Assembly: GCA_025506515.1 (NCBI GenBank)
Contig: CM046457.1
Location: forward strand, 1,123,001 to 1,187,000
Origin: Flaveria trinervia
Taxonomy: Eukaryota > Streptophyta > Magnoliopsida > Asterales > Asteraceae
Direction of reading: 5' to 3'
DNA: 64,000 nt
The translations under genes were made by a program, and so were the position numbers. Under the pieces are notes generated by a model. The model saw nothing but the letters and a program-made list of their open reading frames with translations. It did not search any database and was not told the DNA's origin. This document shows positions 61,173 to 64,000 of this stretch, in pieces (positions within the stretch are counted from its first letter, which is position 1; every line of letters begins with the position of its first letter).

Positions 61173-62759
61173 GATATTGATGATTTTCCTCCACAAATAT
61201 AGTGAATTCATATTTTTACAAGTGTAGGACTAGGTGGGATTTAAGAGAAAAATTATTGTTAACAAATCTTTATATATATTGGTATCATCAATGTAATCAT
61301 CATGTGGATGATCATAGATACAAATAAATTTATTTAACCATTTATATTGCTTCTTATAAAGAGTGATAAAGAGTTTGAACAGAAGGAAATCTATAACATT
61401 AATGTGGTAAGGGTCCTTGTCGGTGGTATATACTTGTAGATATTATCAGAAAACACATTTAAATCTTGGAATATATTAACCAACATAACAATACTATGAT
61501 GCTCTAGTTACGTAATGGTCCTTGTCTAACACCCACCAAATTCCTATTCATCCGTAAGGTTAGGCTTGTGATTAGTGTTTTTGATCAAGACTACAAACAA
61601 ATCCCATTCTCTCCTATAGCTAAACTAGCAACTATCATTTCCAGATGAATACCATTTTATTCAATTTGTAATATTGGTGAAAGCCAACTTATTGCAGACT
61701 GTTTATTCAAAACAAACTCAATTAGTTATAAATTCAGTTAATTTGTTGGAGCTTTCTTTTTCTCTATAAGTAGAGCTTTTGTCCTTTCTTAAGATAAAAT
61801 ACAAAAACTATTTGTGTTATACTATCTCTAAGAACTTTAATGGCTTATATGGGTTTATAGGATGAGTGTGGACATGAAGTACATCATGTATTAAAGATTA
61901 ATATTCTTCTAAATTTTCATATAAATAAAAGTAGATGGGGTGTCTAAAGATTAAAAAATGCATGCCAAACTACGACAAGAGTTTTATGAAACCAGACTCA
62001 ACCAAATCCAACATCTTAGATGCAACCAGACACTCCAAAAAATATATATATAAACAAGAAGATTTTCTGGATGAACAATGAGATCGCATGTGAATGAGTG
62101 ATGTGGGGTACAATTTAATAAAGCTAGTTAAAACAAGTTATTTATGAGTTATCTTCGAATGATACGCAACCACCCAATTATGATCCTCATCCCAAGTAAA
62201 CATATTAGATAGCTAACCCACGATGATAATCGAGGAATGCCAGTCTATTTAAAAAAGTAACATGATTGTAAGGTAGATATAACAGTTCGAAGCCCACACT
62301 ATGGCATGATTTAGAACCGCCTAGAAGGGAAACATGTGTATATCAAGTAAACAACTTTTTAAGCTTTCAAAACATTAACTTTTATGTGACAACTAACCTA
62401 CCTCATGTTCTTAAAAAATCATGTCTTGATTGAAGGTTCAAGCCACCTTGTTAGTGTAGCTTTTTAGTGCAAATCATTGTGTTTAAATTAATTTGATGTG
62501 TTAGTTATTTTTTACTCTAGTATGATTGTCATATGATATATTATTTGAATCGCTTGCTTTGATTTTGTGTGATACTTTCTTTTGTTGAATTTGCGTTTAC
62601 ATGATGATAGCAGGTAAGTCTGATACTAACCATACTTGCTGAATTATATCTTTAAGTGTTACTAAAAAAACATAAAACCCCAACTAATCATAATTACTTG
62701 TTCATTAACATAATCATCAGATTATTTAATTGTAGGAATCATGATCTTTGAGGAGAATG
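61173..62759. other. AT-rich intergenic stretch, no gene seen
   Basis: No coding frame or bounded repeat could be supported. Confidence 0.5.
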
Positions 62760-62878
62760 ATGATGTCATAATAATTCTGTTATGATACCTTAGAATCTCA
62801 CAAATGATGGTTGAAAGCACACTAATGGTGTTCTTATGATGTCATAATAATTTTGTTATGATACCTCAGAATCTCACA
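62760..62878. repeat. Direct repeat of about 43 bp next to an LTR end
   Basis: ATGATGTCATAATAATTYTG and the rest of a 43-44-bp unit occur at 62760-62803 and 62836-62878 with two substitutions. The second copy stops exactly where the LTR-like sequence starts. Confidence 0.8.
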
Positions 62879-64000
62879 TGTCACACCCCAACCTTGACGG
62901 CGGAAACGTCGAGGTGTGAGAGTTAAGATCGTTCATAGCCACATAACGCTATTAATAACCCAAATATATATTAATCATAAGTTCCAATTGTACCAATACA
63001 ATCATAAGTCTCAAAGAAATTAAAAAGCATAACATAAGATGTAACAAGTCATTTTATTTCATTTATTTAACTAGGTCCATTCCTAGATGTGTAAGCTTCA
63101 AAAAGTAGAAATCAAGCTTGAGTATTTCCTGAAACATGTTAAAAATAAAAATGTCAACAATAATGTTGGTGAGATTTCTATAGTTTGTAATACATAGATA
63201 AATAAAAGATGGCAATTCATGTTGTAAGTTAGAGAACAAAGTAAACTAGGGATGTAAGACAGAATGCACAATCAAACCTTGACAAAGTTTTACAAGTCTC
63301 AAACGTTTACAAGTATATATGATTAGCTAAGTGTACTTGGATTAACCAAGTAGGCTTGTCAGGCCCATAGATCTATGACGTCGTCAGGCTAGCAATAATT
63401 AATGATTGTACATATATTCGACATTACATGGTAGCTATTAAGTTCAACTAACCACAACATACAGGTGAAAAGCCATGAGTTTACAAGAGTCAAACGTGTT
63501 TACAAGTTCAAAGTTTATAATGTAACATATTTCACCCCAAAAGTGTAAAAATATAAAAAAAGGTATAGAAATACTCATGTGATCAATAAGTATATAATTG
63601 ATGAATAATAAGAAAAAATAATAGTCTTCGTTCCAACGTAAACCTTCACGAGGTACCTAAATATATATATTTACAAGATTTTAAGTTTAGTTATAATAAG
63701 TCTAATGGTTAAACGAGAATTAGGGTTTTAATTGAATTTGGAGCTTGTCAAATAATTACATTTAACAATTGGAAGTCATTCATATTTTCTTAAAAATATA
63801 TATTTATATATTATACAAAAATATAGAAAGAACATTTTTAATAATTTAAAAGATGCTTATATAAAGTTTGGCTAAAGTTTTATACCTAAAAGAAATAATT
63901 ACGATTCAAGTAATTTAAATTGAAAAGAACGTTTGTGACCAATAATAATTTGTTAATTTTTATGTAATCCATTTAAGAATTTATTAAAAACAAACCTTGT
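62879..64000 (-). mobile_element. Partial LTR of a further gypsy-type element, running off the window
   Basis: TGTCACACCCCAACC opens a sequence with the same TGTCACACC edge as the gypsy LTR at 21697, but with otherwise different sequence. Features such as TTAGGTCC..., a block with CTCGTCAGGC-type GTCAGGCC and the AAATGTCAACAATAATGTTGGTGAG stretch recall the outer LTR layout (compare AATGTCAACACAATAGTTGGTGAG-like sequence at 22020). No internal region is visible. Confidence 0.5.

Overview
The window is nuclear DNA of a flowering plant. It shows AT-rich intergenic sequence, a host gene with GT-AG introns, plant-specific gene families, and intact or decayed LTR retrotransposons whose primer-binding sites match plant initiator-Met tRNA. 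The retrotransposon and repeat types would fit a eudicot, perhaps Asteraceae; that placement is inference. I see no bacterial genes, CRISPR array, rRNA or convincing tRNA gene.

Layout. Host genes occupy the first 18 kb: a single-exon zinc-finger homeodomain (ZHD) transcription factor on the minus strand (5692-6405), a three-exon purine-permease-like transporter on the plus strand (11071-12817), and a proline-rich, single-membrane-span wall protein resembling TED7 on the minus strand (16259-17265, broken by a one-base frameshift). They are unrelated single genes, not an operon or cluster. A decayed copia remnant lies at about 18.2-19.3 kb.

From 21.2 kb onward mobile DNA dominates. A complete 11.4-kb Ty3/gypsy element of Tekay/Del chromovirus type (21697-33145, minus strand) sits inside an ATT microsatellite, flanked by a perfect 5-bp target duplication. 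It carries an extra leader ORF before gag and a candidate 81-nt in-frame intron inside gag. A hAT-like non-autonomous element with an 8-bp duplication (33865-34481) and two short foldback elements with TAA duplications (35000-35301 and 36743-37054) follow. A complete 12.4-kb Ty1/copia element of Sirevirus type (40728-53086, plus strand) has a 3.8-kb third ORF after RNase H and many CTTCCGAAG palindromes. A broken CACTA transposase with one recognisable terminus (57918-61172) and the start of another LTR (62879 to the window end) complete the picture.

Almost every long reading frame in the mobile elements, and the TED7-like gene, is interrupted by single-base indels. This may be real decay, or residual indel errors in the underlying assembly; the two cannot be separated from the sequence alone. 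Much of the window (1-5.6 kb, 12.8-16.2 kb, 37-40.7 kb, 53-57.9 kb, 61.2-62.8 kb) is AT-rich sequence in which I find no gene.
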